Source: Ciona savignyi (lineage: Eukaryota > Chordata > Ascidiacea > Phlebobranchia > Cionidae). Taken from it: a DNA stretch of 64,000 nt. Position 1 is the stretch's first letter. Each line of letters starts with the position of its first letter. Shown here in pieces: positions 1 to 10,985 of this stretch. The notes beneath the pieces were generated by a model, which searched no databases, was not told the DNA's origin, and saw only the letters and a program-made list of their open reading frames with translations. The DNA is taken from assembly GCA_000149265.1 (NCBI GenBank), contig CH003107.1:88414-152413 (forward strand), in the 5' to 3' direction. The position numbers and the translations under genes were made by a program.

Positions 1-725
1 ATAGTATTAGCTACTGTGTAATGAATGTAATAATTATAGTATAAACTACTGTGTAATGAATATAGTATTAGCTACTGTGTAATGAATATAGTATTAGCTA
101 CTGTGTAATGAATATAGTATTAGCTATTGTGTAATGGATATAGTATTAGCTGTTGTGTAACGAATATAGTATTAGCTATTGTGTAATGAATATAGTATTA
201 GCTATTGTATAATGAATATAGTATTAGCCATTATGTAATAAATATAGTATTAACAATTGTGTAATGGATATAGTATTAACAATTGTGTAATGAATATAGT
301 ATTAACAATTGTGTAATGAATATAGTATTAGCTACTGTGTAATAAATATATTATTAGCTATATTGTAATGAATATATTATTAGCTTTATTGTAATGAACA
401 TTGTAATGAATATAATATTAGCTGCTGTGTAATAAATATAGTATTAGCTATTGTGTAATGGATATAGTATTAGCTACTGTGTAATGAATATAGTATTAAC
501 AATTGTGTAATGAATATAGTATTAGCTATTGTGTAATGAATATAGAATTAGCTGTTGTGTAATGGATATAGTATTAGCTGTTGTGTAATGAATATAGTAA
601 TAACAATTGTGTAATGGATATAGTATTAGCTATTGTGTAATGAATATAGTATTAGCTATTGTATATTGAATATTGTATTAGCTATTGTGTAATTAATATA
701 GTATTAGCTATTGTGTAATGAATAT
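1..725. repeat. 26-bp minisatellite, left part
   Basis: About 28 head-to-tail copies of a 26-bp AT-rich unit (consensus start atagtattagctactgtgta) fill the window from its first base. Copies differ by substitutions such as gctact/gctatt/acaatt and by small indels. The same unit resumes at 4828 on the far side of the gypsy element, so the array was one block before that insertion. No coding potential is seen. Confidence 0.95.
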
Positions 726-942
726 TGACATGACCAGTGAGGAGTAATGTAGTTACTCTGGCTTTATTAAACTAATAAATGACATGCCTGTAATAGAATG
801 AAACATAAACATGGGCGATAGCTTAACCAACTGATGTAACCAATACAAAAGTAATATAAACAACAGGAGTTAAAATGAATGCACATCCGGAACGGAATAG
901 CGGGAACGGCGGACACGTGCGTATAACATAGATATCACCACA
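726..942 (-). repeat. 3' LTR of the gypsy element
   Basis: This 217-bp terminal repeat is the downstream LTR because the element reads on the minus strand. It is identical to 4611-4827 by eye. It carries an AATAAA signal in the sense direction inside the segment that pairs with the primer site. Confidence 0.93.
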
Positions 943-1309
943 ATCTCCCCATGAAAATAAAAGTAAATATTACAGTTAAGTGGCATGTTACGTTTTTACA
1001 ATTTAACGAGTGTGGTTATCCACTCTCCGAACCGATCCGGAGCTTTCCGAGTTCGAGTTGATCTGCGTAGTTCAGCAGGTGACGAATTCGTCAGCGAGTT
1101 TTGTGATGCTGTGTCTTCGGAATTATCAAGTACAACTTGATCGCCGGTACTGCGATCGAGAGAGTCTGGCGTCGTCTCACAACTGGTGTTAGGCGATGAT
1201 TGCGGTGTTTCCATCGGTGACGGTGTAACAACTTCCATCGAAGTTTCTGGGGTAAGGTGCAAGATCACTAGTAGAAACTGTGTCTTCTCTACCATTCGGA
1301 TGTCGAATG

Positions 1310-2120
1310 TTAGCGGTACGAAGTGTTTGCATCTAAAAGCAGCACTTCATCACAAAGCGGGTCGCCTTTGTTTCTAACATGTCGACGTAAAAGAACAGGA
1401 CCTTGGGTCAATAACCAAGATGGCATCGATGTGCCCATCATAACTCTCCTTTGAAATTGAAACATTCTTTCGTGTGGTGTCTCGTTGATACTCGTACATA
1501 ACAAGGATCGAATCGAATGCAAGGCGTCATACAGTACGTCCTCCCATCGTCCTTCTGGCCAACCTCGATTGCGCAGGAGAAGCTTGATCGTCCTCCAAAT
1601 CGTTTGATTTGCACGCTCACATTGAGAGTTTCCTTGAGGGTGATACGGAGTTGAATGACTTGAAGCTATGCCACGATCTGATAAAAACACCTTGAGTTCA
1701 CGACTGATAAAGGAAGTACCTCGATCACTGTGTAAGTACGCGGGAAATCCGAAATAGGAGAATAGCTCATTTAAACATGCAATGACCGTTTTCGTAGTCA
1801 TCGATGAACATGGGAACACAAATGGATATCTACTAAATTCATCGATTAGCACCAATAAATAGGGATTGGGGCCGCGAACTGGTCCCTTAAAATCCATGGA
1901 TATGCGCTCCCACGGCTTGGTAGCTTTTATCATCGCGTTGGGACTTCGTCGAAAATATTGCGGTTTTACCTCCGCGCATATATGACATCTCTGACCAATT
2001 GACTTCACCTCTTCTGTAGTGTATGGAAGGTTGTGTGTGCGTATGAAGTGATACATTCTGGCATATCCGGGATGGCCTAACTGCTCATGTAAAGTAGTCA
2101 AGTTCTTGACAGAAGGCATA
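1310..2120 (-). mobile_element. Gypsy integrase region
   Basis: The minus-strand translation shows an HHCC zinc finger (HEQLGHPGYARMYHF followed by CHICAEVKPQY), then the catalytic core with DFKGPVRGPNPYLLVLIDEFS, HSDRGTSF and the later E of the DDE triad near CERANQTIWR. This is a Ty3/gypsy integrase. It is the last pol part before the 3' LTR; a short C-terminal tail continues to about 1000. Confidence 0.9.
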
Positions 2121-2189
2121 GATGCACATATTCGAGAAATAGCATCAGGAGCAACATTGCTTTTTCCTGGTCGCCAGCGAATGGAATAA

Positions 2190-3300
2190 TCAAACTGACC
2201 GAGTTCGAGTCGCCAGACAAGGTATTTTGGTGTTCTTTATCTTGCCGTGATTCTTTTGGTCGAACATAAAGCGAACAGATCGCTGATCGGTAATTAAGGT
2301 GAAATGTCTACATTTGAGAAATTGAGCCCACTTCCGCGTAGCCGCGATGATAGCCGAGGCTTCCTTTTCAACTGCGGGGTAATTCCGTTCGCACGTATTT
2401 AATGTGCGAGACATGTAAGCGACTGGACGTCCCTCTTGTGACAAAATGGCGGCAACAGCAAAATCCGAGGGCATCGGTTTCCACCTCAAAATGGAATGTC
2501 GTCTTTAATTGCCCCTAAGCTGGACTCCGCTAGATCGGACTTAAGAGCACCGAAAGCATTAAGTGCCGCTCCTGTAATTGGAAATTCAGTAGCCGTCAGT
2601 AGTGGACGCACTTTTGCTGAAAAGTTGTTAATCCACTTGGCATAGTAAGCAAAAAGCCCACTTACCCTCTTTAGCTCCTTTGCTGTGGATGGAGGTCGCA
2701 TATCCAGCAGTGGTTGAAGGCGAGAGGGATCAGGTCGAACTTCACCGGATGAAACTTGATAACCGAGCAGGTTTATACTTCTAACTCCGATGTGTGACTT
2801 TTCCGAATTAAAAGTCAGCCCATCTGCCTCCGCAGCCTTAAGCAATTCCTGTAAGTTGTGATTGTGTTCCTCTTCCGTGGCACCAGTGACAGTCAAGTCG
2901 TCTAAATATGCATACACCTTATTGAGGCCATGGCGTCTAATGAACTGATCCATGACTCTTTGGAAAGCCGCTACGCCATTAGTCACGCCAAAAGGAAGTC
3001 TACAGTATTGGAAGAGCTGCCCATCTGCTTCAAACGCAGTCATTGGCCTTTCCTCTGGATGAAGAGGTATCTGGTGATATGCAGACTTCATGTCAAGTGA
3101 GCTGTATATAACATCCTGTGCAATTTTGTTAACTAGATCGTCAATGCGCGGCAAGGGGTAAGCATCCAAGTAAGTAAATTTGTTAATGGTCACCGAGTAA
3201 TCAATGCAAAGTCTCTTTTTCCCACCATGCTGATTTACAACCAGAGCTTGAGCTCTCCAAGGAGATTTAGCTGGTTCAATGATGCCTTCATTTTTCAAAC
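2190..3300 (-). mobile_element. Gypsy reverse transcriptase and RNase H region
   Basis: The minus-strand translation carries RT motifs in order: SPWRAQALVV, LCIDYSVTINKFT, YSSLDMKSAYHQIPL, FQYCRLPFGVTNG and the active-site YAYLDDLTVTG. The connection and RNase H follow (VAYMSRTLNTCERNY, then FTLITDQRSVRFMFD). Motif wording is typical of Ty3/gypsy RT. Confidence 0.93.
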
Positions 3301-4590
3301 GTTTTGTCTCTGACCTGATAAATGCGCGATCTTCCTCCCTAAAAGAACTCCTGTTGTCTTGGATGACAAGGAATATCCAACGGGGGGTTCGGCGCCACCA
3401 TACTTAAAATTTACTTCCGAATGACGGCTGAGGAATTTTTGTCCAAGAATGACATCCGCACAGAGGTCGGACATCACACCCAGTTTGAGACCCACATATT
3501 GTCTCCCTAAAAGACCAATATCGGCTTTGGTCCTTCCGTCAATCTTAGTTTCCATTTCGCTGGTAGCGAGAGATATGTTCTCAGAACCCTTTTCTACTTT
3601 TAGCAGTAGCTGCTGGGCAGTACGTTTATTGACAAAATTATCTGACGCACCTGTATCAATTAGAACATCAACTTTCCGTCCTTTTAGTGTAGCGTTTATT
3701 ACGGCGGGTCCAAGGCCTCGAGGAGCGGCTGCTATAATGTTAGATGTCCCATCGTTGCTGCTTGAAGCAAAAGCTCCTGCCGCCAAAGCTAAAGATTCCC
3801 GATACTCAGCCGTCTTTGATTGACAGACTTTTGCAAAATGTCCACGTTTATTGCAAGAGTGGCACACTGCATCACGAGCTGGACACATGCGTCGGTTGAT
3901 ATGAATACTTCCACCACAGAAGTAGCATTTCTTCCTTAGCCTTCCTTCCGATTTAGCAACTGCCAACCTCTGAGATTCATTTTCGGGAGCTTTTAACAGG
4001 GCGCCAGGTTGCGCAGCGGCAATAGTTAAAGAGCCTCGGCCCATTACCGCAGCTTGTTTTTGTGCCCTATCCAGACTGTCAGCAAGTTCAATAGCTCGTA
4101 CGAGATTAATATCATCCTTTTCAAGAATCCTCTGTCGAATAAAAGGCGACGCAAGACCATTAATGAATGCGTCCCTTGTGAGCTGATCTCGGTATTCTTG
4201 AGCTGTCACAGCCTCAAAGGTACAATCTTTAGCCAAAGACTTTAAAGTCTGAGCATATTCTGCAATTGATTCACCGACTTGTTGGTGGTGGCTGACAAGA
4301 AGATGGCGAGCATAAACATTGTTCTTTTTTATAACATATGCAGCTTGAAGGACCTTGACGATTTCGTCAAATTCTTCAACATCTTCAACAAGAGGATAAA
4401 CAGATGGTGAAAGGCAGCTTACAATTACTCTCGTCTTGTTTACAGGAGTAGATGATTCGCATCTGCCCTCTTCAAGGAAGGCAATGTAATCCTTAACGGT
4501 CCTTAACCAAAAGATGAACACTTTGGAGGCGTCAGGAGCCGTTGTCTCAATGGTAAGCTCCTTTGGTCTTGTAAGCTGAAGTTTATCCAT
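3300..4590 (-). mobile_element. Gypsy gag and protease region
   Basis: The sense start codon at 4588-4590 lies one base beyond the primer site, so there is almost no leader. The gag part is helical and ends in two zinc knuckles, CYFCGGSIHINRRMC and CHSCNKRGHFAKVC. A retropepsin follows with DVLIDTGASDNFV as its active site. Gag and protease are in one frame. Confidence 0.92.
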
Positions 4591-4591
4591 T

Positions 4592-4609
4592 ATTTATTAG
4601 TTTAATAAA
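4592..4609 (-). promoter_or_regulatory. Putative self-complementary primer-binding site
   Basis: One base inside the 5' LTR, 18 bases (atttattagtttaataaa on the plus strand) are the exact reverse complement of 4648-4665 within the LTR. A normal tRNA primer site usually starts TGG and would match a tRNA 3' end; this one does not. The arrangement fits self-priming as known for Tf1 and sushi-like elements, where the RNA 5' end folds back to prime. The priming mode is inferred; the pairing is visible. Confidence 0.6.
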
Positions 4610-4610
4610 T

Positions 4611-4827
4611 TGACATGACCAGTGAGGAGTAATGTAGTTACTCTGGCTTTATTAAACTAATAAATGACATGCCTGTAATAGAATGAAACATAAACATGGG
4701 CGATAGCTTAACCAACTGATGTAACCAATACAAAAGTAATATAAACAACAGGAGTTAAAATGAATGCACATCCGGAACGGAATAGCGGGAACGGCGGACA
4801 CGTGCGTATAACATAGATATCACCACA
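4611..4827 (-). repeat. 5' LTR of the gypsy element
   Basis: This 217-bp repeat is identical by eye to 726-942. In the sense direction it is upstream of gag. If the self-priming reading is right, R would begin near 4665 and R-U5 would be about 55 nt. Confidence 0.93.
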
Positions 4828-4915
4828 AATATAGTATTAGCTATTGTGTAATAAATATAGTATTAGCTATTATGTAATAAATATAGTATTCACTACTGTG
4901 TAATGAATATAAAGT
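4828..4915. repeat. 26-bp minisatellite, right remnant
   Basis: About three more copies of the 26-bp unit continue the array interrupted at 725, starting with the duplicated aatat. Confidence 0.9.
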
Positions 4916-5221
4916 ATTGTTTTTGCCTGGTTTGTCCTTTTCTTGAGTTTCATTTATTTGTGACGATATGTTATTTTAAACCCTTTGTTTAGTTGTCACA
5001 TTTTGATTGATTAACTTTGTTATTTACATAATTTCTTTTTTTGGGGGTGTTGGCAACTCGGGAACCCATTAAGTAATACTTGTATCAAGAATCCAATCAC
5101 CAGGAAACCCAATCGTATTTACAAACATATCGCGCATGCACCATAAAGGTGAATTTAAAAATTGTGGTTGTTGTAAGCTTGTAACATTATTTACATGTTT
5201 TAGTTTAAAATAAGGTTTCTT

Positions 5222-7021
5222 TTATACTACTTTAGCTAAATATATGTGATCCTGTGGACTTACTCTGGTGTTCGTTGATCCCTGTAAACCATGAAGAAAA
5301 GTTGAGATTTCACGATGATTAAAAACTTCTTCCACATTTAAGTTGTGAGGTGCTGAACAGGATTTGAAGGCAAACGCAAGATCACATGCTTGAGCTGGGT
5401 TCGGAGGAACTTTCATTGTTATGTCAGTTGGTAGACATTGTTCTACTTGTTTTATTATTTCTTTATCATCAAGTTCATGCATCCAGCCTGACACTTTACC
5501 AAGTACAGTATTGAAGTTTTTTTTCTTCGGATCTATTTGTTGTCTTGAAATAATACCCAGCATCATTTTCTTTTTTTTCTCAAAATCTTTAATCTCTGAA
5601 GTTGGGAAGATGAGTTCCAGATCTGCTTTGGATGTCGGGTTGCAAATGCCGAACAAGAATCTTGTCACAACTTCCCACTGGATTTTTTTTAATTTGGACT
5701 TGTTAAGTGCGAATTGTTTATATGGCATGAAGAGCATCATGTGAACAGCAGTGAGAAATTCCTGCCACATAAGGTGCGAAAAGTAACTTCGCTTATGTCC
5801 TTCTAATATTTTCATCCTCATGCCTGATGCTTTGTCAACATATGTGTGCATAAAGTTATTGGCCATTGCCTTGTTGATGCCTACCTCCTTAAAGTCATTT
5901 ATATCAAAAACTAGTTGTTGTTTATCAAATCCGTTTATAGCAAGTTGGCTTAATTTAACCAGTTCCAAGCTGATTTGTTCTTCCGTCATGTCAGATTTCA
6001 GATGCTCAGAAGTCATGTAGTAAGTTAGTGCGTAGATTAAGACTTGCGTCATTGAGTTTATCTCTTTGCCTGTAGATAGACAAATAAGAAGGCAAGCCAT
6101 GATCAGAATGCAATTGACCGGGACATAACACAAAGCAGAAAGGTTAGGTCGCTCCTTCAGATATTTTTTTATTGCAGGATATCTTTCACCACAGATCTGT
6201 GATCCGAGATCATCTATGGCATCCTGATCAAGACCCAGCACTTCAAGAGACGAACGTTGGTCGACAATCCGGGTGTATCTGATAGAACTGACCTGGTCTA
6301 GAAGTCACAAGTTTCACAGCATTGGGCAAAAGAAGAGTACCATTAAGCAAGTTCTTGATGATGTCCACCGGTTTTGACTTTTCATTCAAAGGACAATTTT
6401 TTGGTGTTTCAGAGAAATTGGCTGCAGCTTCATCCAAACCGTCCATCACAATGACAACATTTGGATTATTATGCAACACATTTATCAACTCTTTGTTTTC
6501 CTTGTCGCAATGAAGCCAATTGCTAATGCTGTTGTCAGTTAGAAATCGAAAAGGTGTTACTTTTTTCTTAAAGTCAACATTTGTTATTGAAATGTAGAAC
6601 AAATACTCTGTTTCTGGCAGAATCATTTTATCCAGTATGGATTGGGTGACCATCTTGCTGGTTGTAGTTTTCCCGACGCCGGGCAGACCTATTAAATTGG
6701 CAGTGTTACCATGTCGTTTGATGTACTTTTCTTTAGCTTCATCAGTTGTAGACGTTGGTGCAGCTTGTCTTGCAGTTTCTTTAGCTTTATCAAACAGTCG
6801 GTTGATTGCAATCCTTGATCCATCTGTGGTGGGGATCAATGGAACATTACGCGCCATATGTTCCTCCCAGTCATAGTCGTCCCCATAAATAATATGCTGA
6901 CGACGGACTTCAGTGATTTGAAGTTTCACTCTCGTAATTTCACGTTCAAGATGAATTGGCAGGATGGTTTCCCCGACAATTTCTTTAGCACGGACAGTCA
7001 ACTTGCTTTTTAATTCTTCAG
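5222..7021 (-). pseudogene. NACHT-domain (NLR-type) exon with a frameshift
   Basis: The minus strand encodes a STAND NTPase of the NACHT/NLR type, the cytosolic innate sensor class. A good acceptor (ttttcttacag) ends at 7022, so the exon starts at 7021 in phase 2 and upstream exons exist elsewhere. In the first frame, counted from 7001, Walker A GLPGVGKT is near residues 105-112, Walker B VVIVMDGLDEA near 182-192 and the sensor-like KLVTSRPGQFYQIHPDC near 230. Homologous reading then moves to a second frame (RSSLEVLGLDQDAIDDLG) at roughly 6250-6275. That frame runs as an all-helical NACHT-associated region to a stop at 5222, or to a possible donor near 5230 (AAA then gtagta). No LRRs are seen. 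One frameshift in an otherwise open 1.8-kb exon means either a recent pseudogene or a sequencing error. The 4916-5221 spacer shows nothing. Confidence 0.85.
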
Positions 7022-7024
7022 CTG

Positions 7025-7858
7025 TAAGAAAAATATAAATATGGTAAATATATAGACCTGCCAGATTACTAGTTTAGGCGATTCACTTATGGTAAAAATA
7101 CAGGGACGTGTAAAGTCATTTGAAGTAAAGTGTGCAAAACACATGAGTGATACCTATGTTAGATATGCTACATTTAATTGTTCAATTATATTAAGAATAG
7201 CTAATATGCTCTAGATGCACATTGCCAATAATAAGTCAGGCAATTAGGCAAATTGGCCCTGCATTGAAAGGTTTGGTCGGTGGTCGTTCTGTTGCGGGTG
7301 ACCGGAATTTCGGTTCGTGATCGTAGCATCACTGACCCTGGATATTGCCTAATCTGCGGGTTTATTTAATCGACGTGTATGTTTGCTGACCGCAATCTGT
7401 TGTACGTGGATAATAAGTTTAGAAAGCTGTCGTGCCTCTAATATTTTACCGCCGTAAATAGTTTTCTGTCTTCTAAACAGTAATTAACAAACGCTGTTAC
7501 GAATAATCTATTGTGTACTGGTATCGCAACTTTGCAGTTTGCCCTTAGGCAAGATTCTTGGATTCATAGGGAACAGTATATAAAACCCAACATTTTCACT
7601 TCATAATATAACTTACCTAACAAACTTAACTAACGTACCGATTTGCTGCTCGCCATATAACCAATGAATAAATCTATCTGTTTAAGTCTGAACTATAGAT
7701 TCTGTACTAAAGTCAAAGGTCAGTTTCGTTCAACAGCTATGTGGCAACTAATACAGTAGGCGTCCTCTAAGTAGCAAAAAATAAATCTACCTATTGCGTG
7801 GTTAGGTTCAAACCCAAGGCTAAGGCTAGTAATCAAACCTCCCAGCATAACTCTAACT
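7025..7858. other. Spacer, likely intron or 5' flank of the NACHT gene
   Basis: I see no open frame or known repeat that can be supported here. The stretch lies directly upstream of the NACHT exon acceptor, so at least part of it should be intron. Confidence 0.5.
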
Positions 7859-8690
7859 CAGTGGTTCTTAAACTTTTTCAGTCGCGACCCCTTGAGATTT
7901 GTAATTCATGCTCACGCCTCACCTACTCAAAAATCAAATTTACGAAAAATAGAGCAATGATTGATTTGCCATTACCCTGCTTAGTGTAAAGGATGCAAGG
8001 GTTCGCGAACCGTTTTTTAAAGTTCGCGAATTACAAAATTTAACAAAATCGCGAAAATATAAATTACCGTTACTGATTTCGCCACTTTTAATAATAAATC
8101 ATCAACACAATATAATATAACATATTTAGCCTTCAACATAACATTTAACAATGGAATTACTATTACATTTATTTACCTTGCTTATACTTTGCATTATTGA
8201 CACATAATAAGCATTTCTATCACAGCGCAACAATAGCCATTATTGGTTAATATACCACGATTCCTTTATTTATGATTGGCGGAGATGCGACACACCTCTT
8301 TATAATAATGTTATATGGTGTTTTAACAAGTAAGATTACTCGTTTCAATTAAAGGCTTCGTCTTGTCGATATTCGTCCTATCCTACACGCATTAACTCAC
8401 GACACGTTTATTGTAGTTTATCATTACTAATAACGGTACTGTTTGCTTAATGAATTATCTTTCTGGCTTTAAAGATTAGTTTGAGAGGTTCTGAAACCGC
8501 ATTCTAAGGCAATTTAACATAGCTAAAGATTTTCTCGTATCCCACGCATTTCGCGAATAGTTTCAAAATCGTTAATTCGAACCCTGCAATATGTCACTGT
8601 CATGCTCGCGCCCCCCTTGAGAAGCTTCAAATAAAGAAGCTTCATGCTCGCGCCCCCCTTGAGAAAAAAAATAGTTAATTCTAAGCAAAA
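7859..8690. mobile_element. Possible decayed hAT-like element
   Basis: The sequence cagtggttcttaaacttttt at 7859 is typical of a hAT terminal inverted repeat, and it is followed by gcgacccct. Two 42-bp direct repeats at 8601 and 8643 contain gctcgcgccccccttgagaa, which resembles hAT subterminal motifs. I cannot find a matching right terminus or 8-bp target duplication, so the extent is a guess. Confidence 0.3.
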
Positions 8691-8837
8691 AAATGAAAAC
8701 CATGATTTCTATTGGTCTTATTAGGGAGGTAGAGGCTGTATGGCATCGAGCAATTTCTAGGAGACAGTTGTTCATACGGAACGACAAATCCCTTTTTTCT
8801 TTTTTTAGAGGTTGATTCTTATTTTTTCAAAAATATA

Positions 8838-8925
8838 CAGCACCGGTTAGCTCATATGGTACCACTATCAGTAGCACGTCAAACTGTTAGGCGAAAGGTA
8901 ATGGTTCAAAACCAAATGCTGGCTA
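8838..8925 (+). repeat. tRNA-like SINE head
   Basis: The segment has an A-box-like ggttagctcatatgg and a B-box-like ggttcaaaacc about 50 bases apart. This is the layout of an internal pol III promoter of a tRNA-derived element. It does not fold as a clean tRNA. The unique tail runs to about 9060. Confidence 0.45.
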
Positions 8926-9084
8926 TTCGGTTGTGTGGGCTATGCACTAAGTTGACATTGAGGAAAAACAAGTGGAATAGTGGGTCAACACTAAAAGGAG
9001 GGAAACTGCTCACACTTTTCATGGGAAAACTAACGTGAACCCCAACCCTAACGCTAATCTCTTCTTAACCACTAATCCTGCAGG

Positions 9085-9505
9085 AATTCGCCATGTATTC
9101 ACCACAATTCAAACATCTGCGATAAGATGACGTCATCCACTTAAAAACCGCAGAATCATCCTGGGAACGCCTCAATGTATGACGTAATGGAAGAATGTGC
9201 AGTTGTTCAACTGATTATGTCGTATTCGTCACGAGTTACTTCAAGCCTGGTCGTGTGTGATGAAATGAGACAGGCTTGATATAGTGCTTGAACTTACTGC
9301 TCATAAGTGGGGGGAAAACAAGGCTTCGGACGAACTCGAGGCCGTGGGTGGAACCAGTAGCAGAACTAAGCAGAAAGAGGATGAACGCTTGAGCTCTGCC
9401 GCAAAAATAGTAGAAGACTGCGGCCGGGTGCGGCGGGAGGGCCCGGCCTTGACGGATTCGTCGCACAGTCGACACAGAAAGAACAATAGGAACAAGCGAC
9501 GACAA
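9085..9505. repeat. Dispersed repeat A, copy 1
   Basis: Similar to 10628-10985 over about 400 bp: both start ttcgccatgtattcaccaca, contain tgacgtcat, atgacgtaat and tattcgtcacgagttac, and end gtcgcacagtcgacacagaa. No frame is conserved between the copies. The CRE-like tgacgtca motifs and the length are LTR-like, but no internal element is visible between the copies. Confidence 0.75.
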
Positions 9506-9544
9506 AATGACGAATCGGCTTTCTGAAATTAGTGATCAGTCTGT

Positions 9545-9710
9545 AATCCCCGAAAAAATGATGAAATAAGTTAAATCTACAGAGTTATTTGCTTATGCAT
9601 TGCACGACAGCCTTTGTGTATTTTCGAGGCCATTTATTCGTCGATACCGAATATTTCAAAACTGGAAAGCATTACCTACTCTAAACTTTAAAGGACGTTG
9701 AACAAATATA
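9545..9710. repeat. Dispersed repeat B, copy 1
   Basis: Shares scattered blocks with 17915-18060, such as tttgtgtatttt, gccatttattc and ggaaagcatta. An old repeat family is likely. No coding content is seen here or in 9710-10040. Confidence 0.5.
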
Positions 9711-10042
9711 TAGCGTGATTTGGGAAGACAAAAATGTCATTTAAATCAACACATTTTAAACGAAAAATCCCCCAAAACTTAAAATACATCACTAAATATA
9801 AAACATAATAACTACCACAATTGATCGTTTCAAAACAACCTTTCGGGTGTCACAAAACAATAACCCTGTTGTTTATGTTCTGTTTACATGGCTGGTGATA
9901 ACCCCACGGAACCACCACTGCACAAGATGCGAGAACTTGTCACCCATTGTGAACAATCAAACCTTCGTCTGCTCATCGGGACAGATGCAAACGCTCACCA
10001 TTACTACTGGGAAAATTATTCCGAACATGCCCTAATGGAGTA

Positions 10043-10346
10043 CAGTGAAACCCAACTTACCTGACCACTATGAGACCTTCATCAAGGGGTCGCGTTAGCG
10101 AATTTTGCTTTGGAGCTTGTTGTCGTCATATGTAGCCAAAACGTATGCCTTTTTACCATTTTTTTTACCAAATGCCATTTTTTATAAGATACTGCAGAAT
10201 GAATTTAAACAACTGTTAGTTCTGACGTATATCTTATAAGATGTTCTTTTTAGTTGAGTTAAATCCGAAGTTTTGGACCAAAATATGGCGGTCCTGGTAA
10301 AGAGGTGGTCATATTATCGAGGTGTTCGCCAAGCAGGGTTCCGCTG
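10043..10346 (-). mobile_element. pogo/Tc1-mariner type MITE, 304 bp
   Basis: Flanked by TA at 10041-10042 and 10347-10348. The ends are inverted: cagtgaaacccaacttacct on the left and, reversed, cagcggaaccctgcttggcg on the right. Relative to the copies at 32239 and 34044 it is inverted and internally shorter. There is no transposase, so it is non-autonomous. Confidence 0.85.
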
Positions 10347-10627
10347 TATTTAATAGGCACAAGGCTGTCATTATGCAACACTGGCAACTCTCCGACCTTT
10401 GTCGCCAGACACAAAGCCGAGATTCTCGATCTCACGCTGTGCTTTGCCAACCTGCTTTCAAAGGTAAAAACTTAAAAAGTCAATAAAGAAGCCTTTATTT
10501 TCCGACCACCACTAGTTCATAAGTTTGGGGTGAACAACCTATGTAATACTACCTGACCCATTTTGCATTACAGGAATGTTAACAAAACTGACTGGATGAA
10601 TTACTCGCCAGAACTTACAGTGTAGAT

Positions 10628-10985
10628 TTCTTCGCCATGTATTCACCACAATTATCCAAACATCTGCGATAAGGTGACGTCATTCTGCTTTAAAGCCGCA
10701 AGTCATGCTATACTGTCTCAAGGAATGACGTAATAGAAGAATGTGCGGTTAGTCAGCTGATTGTGACGTATTCGTCACGAGTTACCTTGTGCCAATGTGC
10801 AACGAAGTAAGACGGGCGTGGTCGAGTGCTTGGACTGACTTGGACATGAGTGGGCCTATTAAACCATGCTTTTGGACTAACTTTGGGGAGAATAAAGTAA
10901 GTCGCTGAGGAAAAGCAGCAGCAGGCTTCGGCCTGGTTTTCGGGGCTTTGTCGCACAGTCGACACAGAAAGAACAGGACTAAAGG
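10628..10985. repeat. Dispersed repeat A, copy 2
   Basis: The second copy of the repeat at 9085-9505, about 1.5 kb away and in the same orientation. It shares tgacgtcatt, gaatgacgtaatagaagaat, gtattcgtcacgagttac and gtcgcacagtcgacacagaa. Sequence on to about 11160 holds a possible AATAAA (aaaataaacaac) and may belong to it. Confidence 0.75.

Larger units (their letters stand above)
726..4827 (-). mobile_element. Ty3/gypsy LTR retrotransposon, compact, young
   Basis: A 4.1-kb element bounded by two 217-bp direct repeats (726-942 and 4611-4827) that look identical base for base. Each begins tgacatg and ends caccaca. The flanks carry a 5-bp target duplication, aatat, at 721-725 and 4828-4832. 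On the minus strand the order is gag with two zinc knuckles, aspartic protease, reverse transcriptase with YLDD, RNase H, then integrase with an HHCC finger. This is the Metaviridae order. The element sits inside the 26-bp minisatellite. Identical LTRs point to a recent insertion. The reading frame has about three breaks, so this copy looks inactive although nearly whole. The small size and chordate setting recall the Cigr elements of Ciona, but I cannot confirm the subfamily. Confidence 0.95.

Noticed and set aside
1-725. CRISPR-like array
   Set aside because: The units are contiguous 26-bp copies with no variable spacers, in a eukaryotic genome; it is a minisatellite.
3449-3823. Plus-strand 124-codon frame
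   Set aside because: Antisense to the gypsy gag/protease region; a shadow frame.
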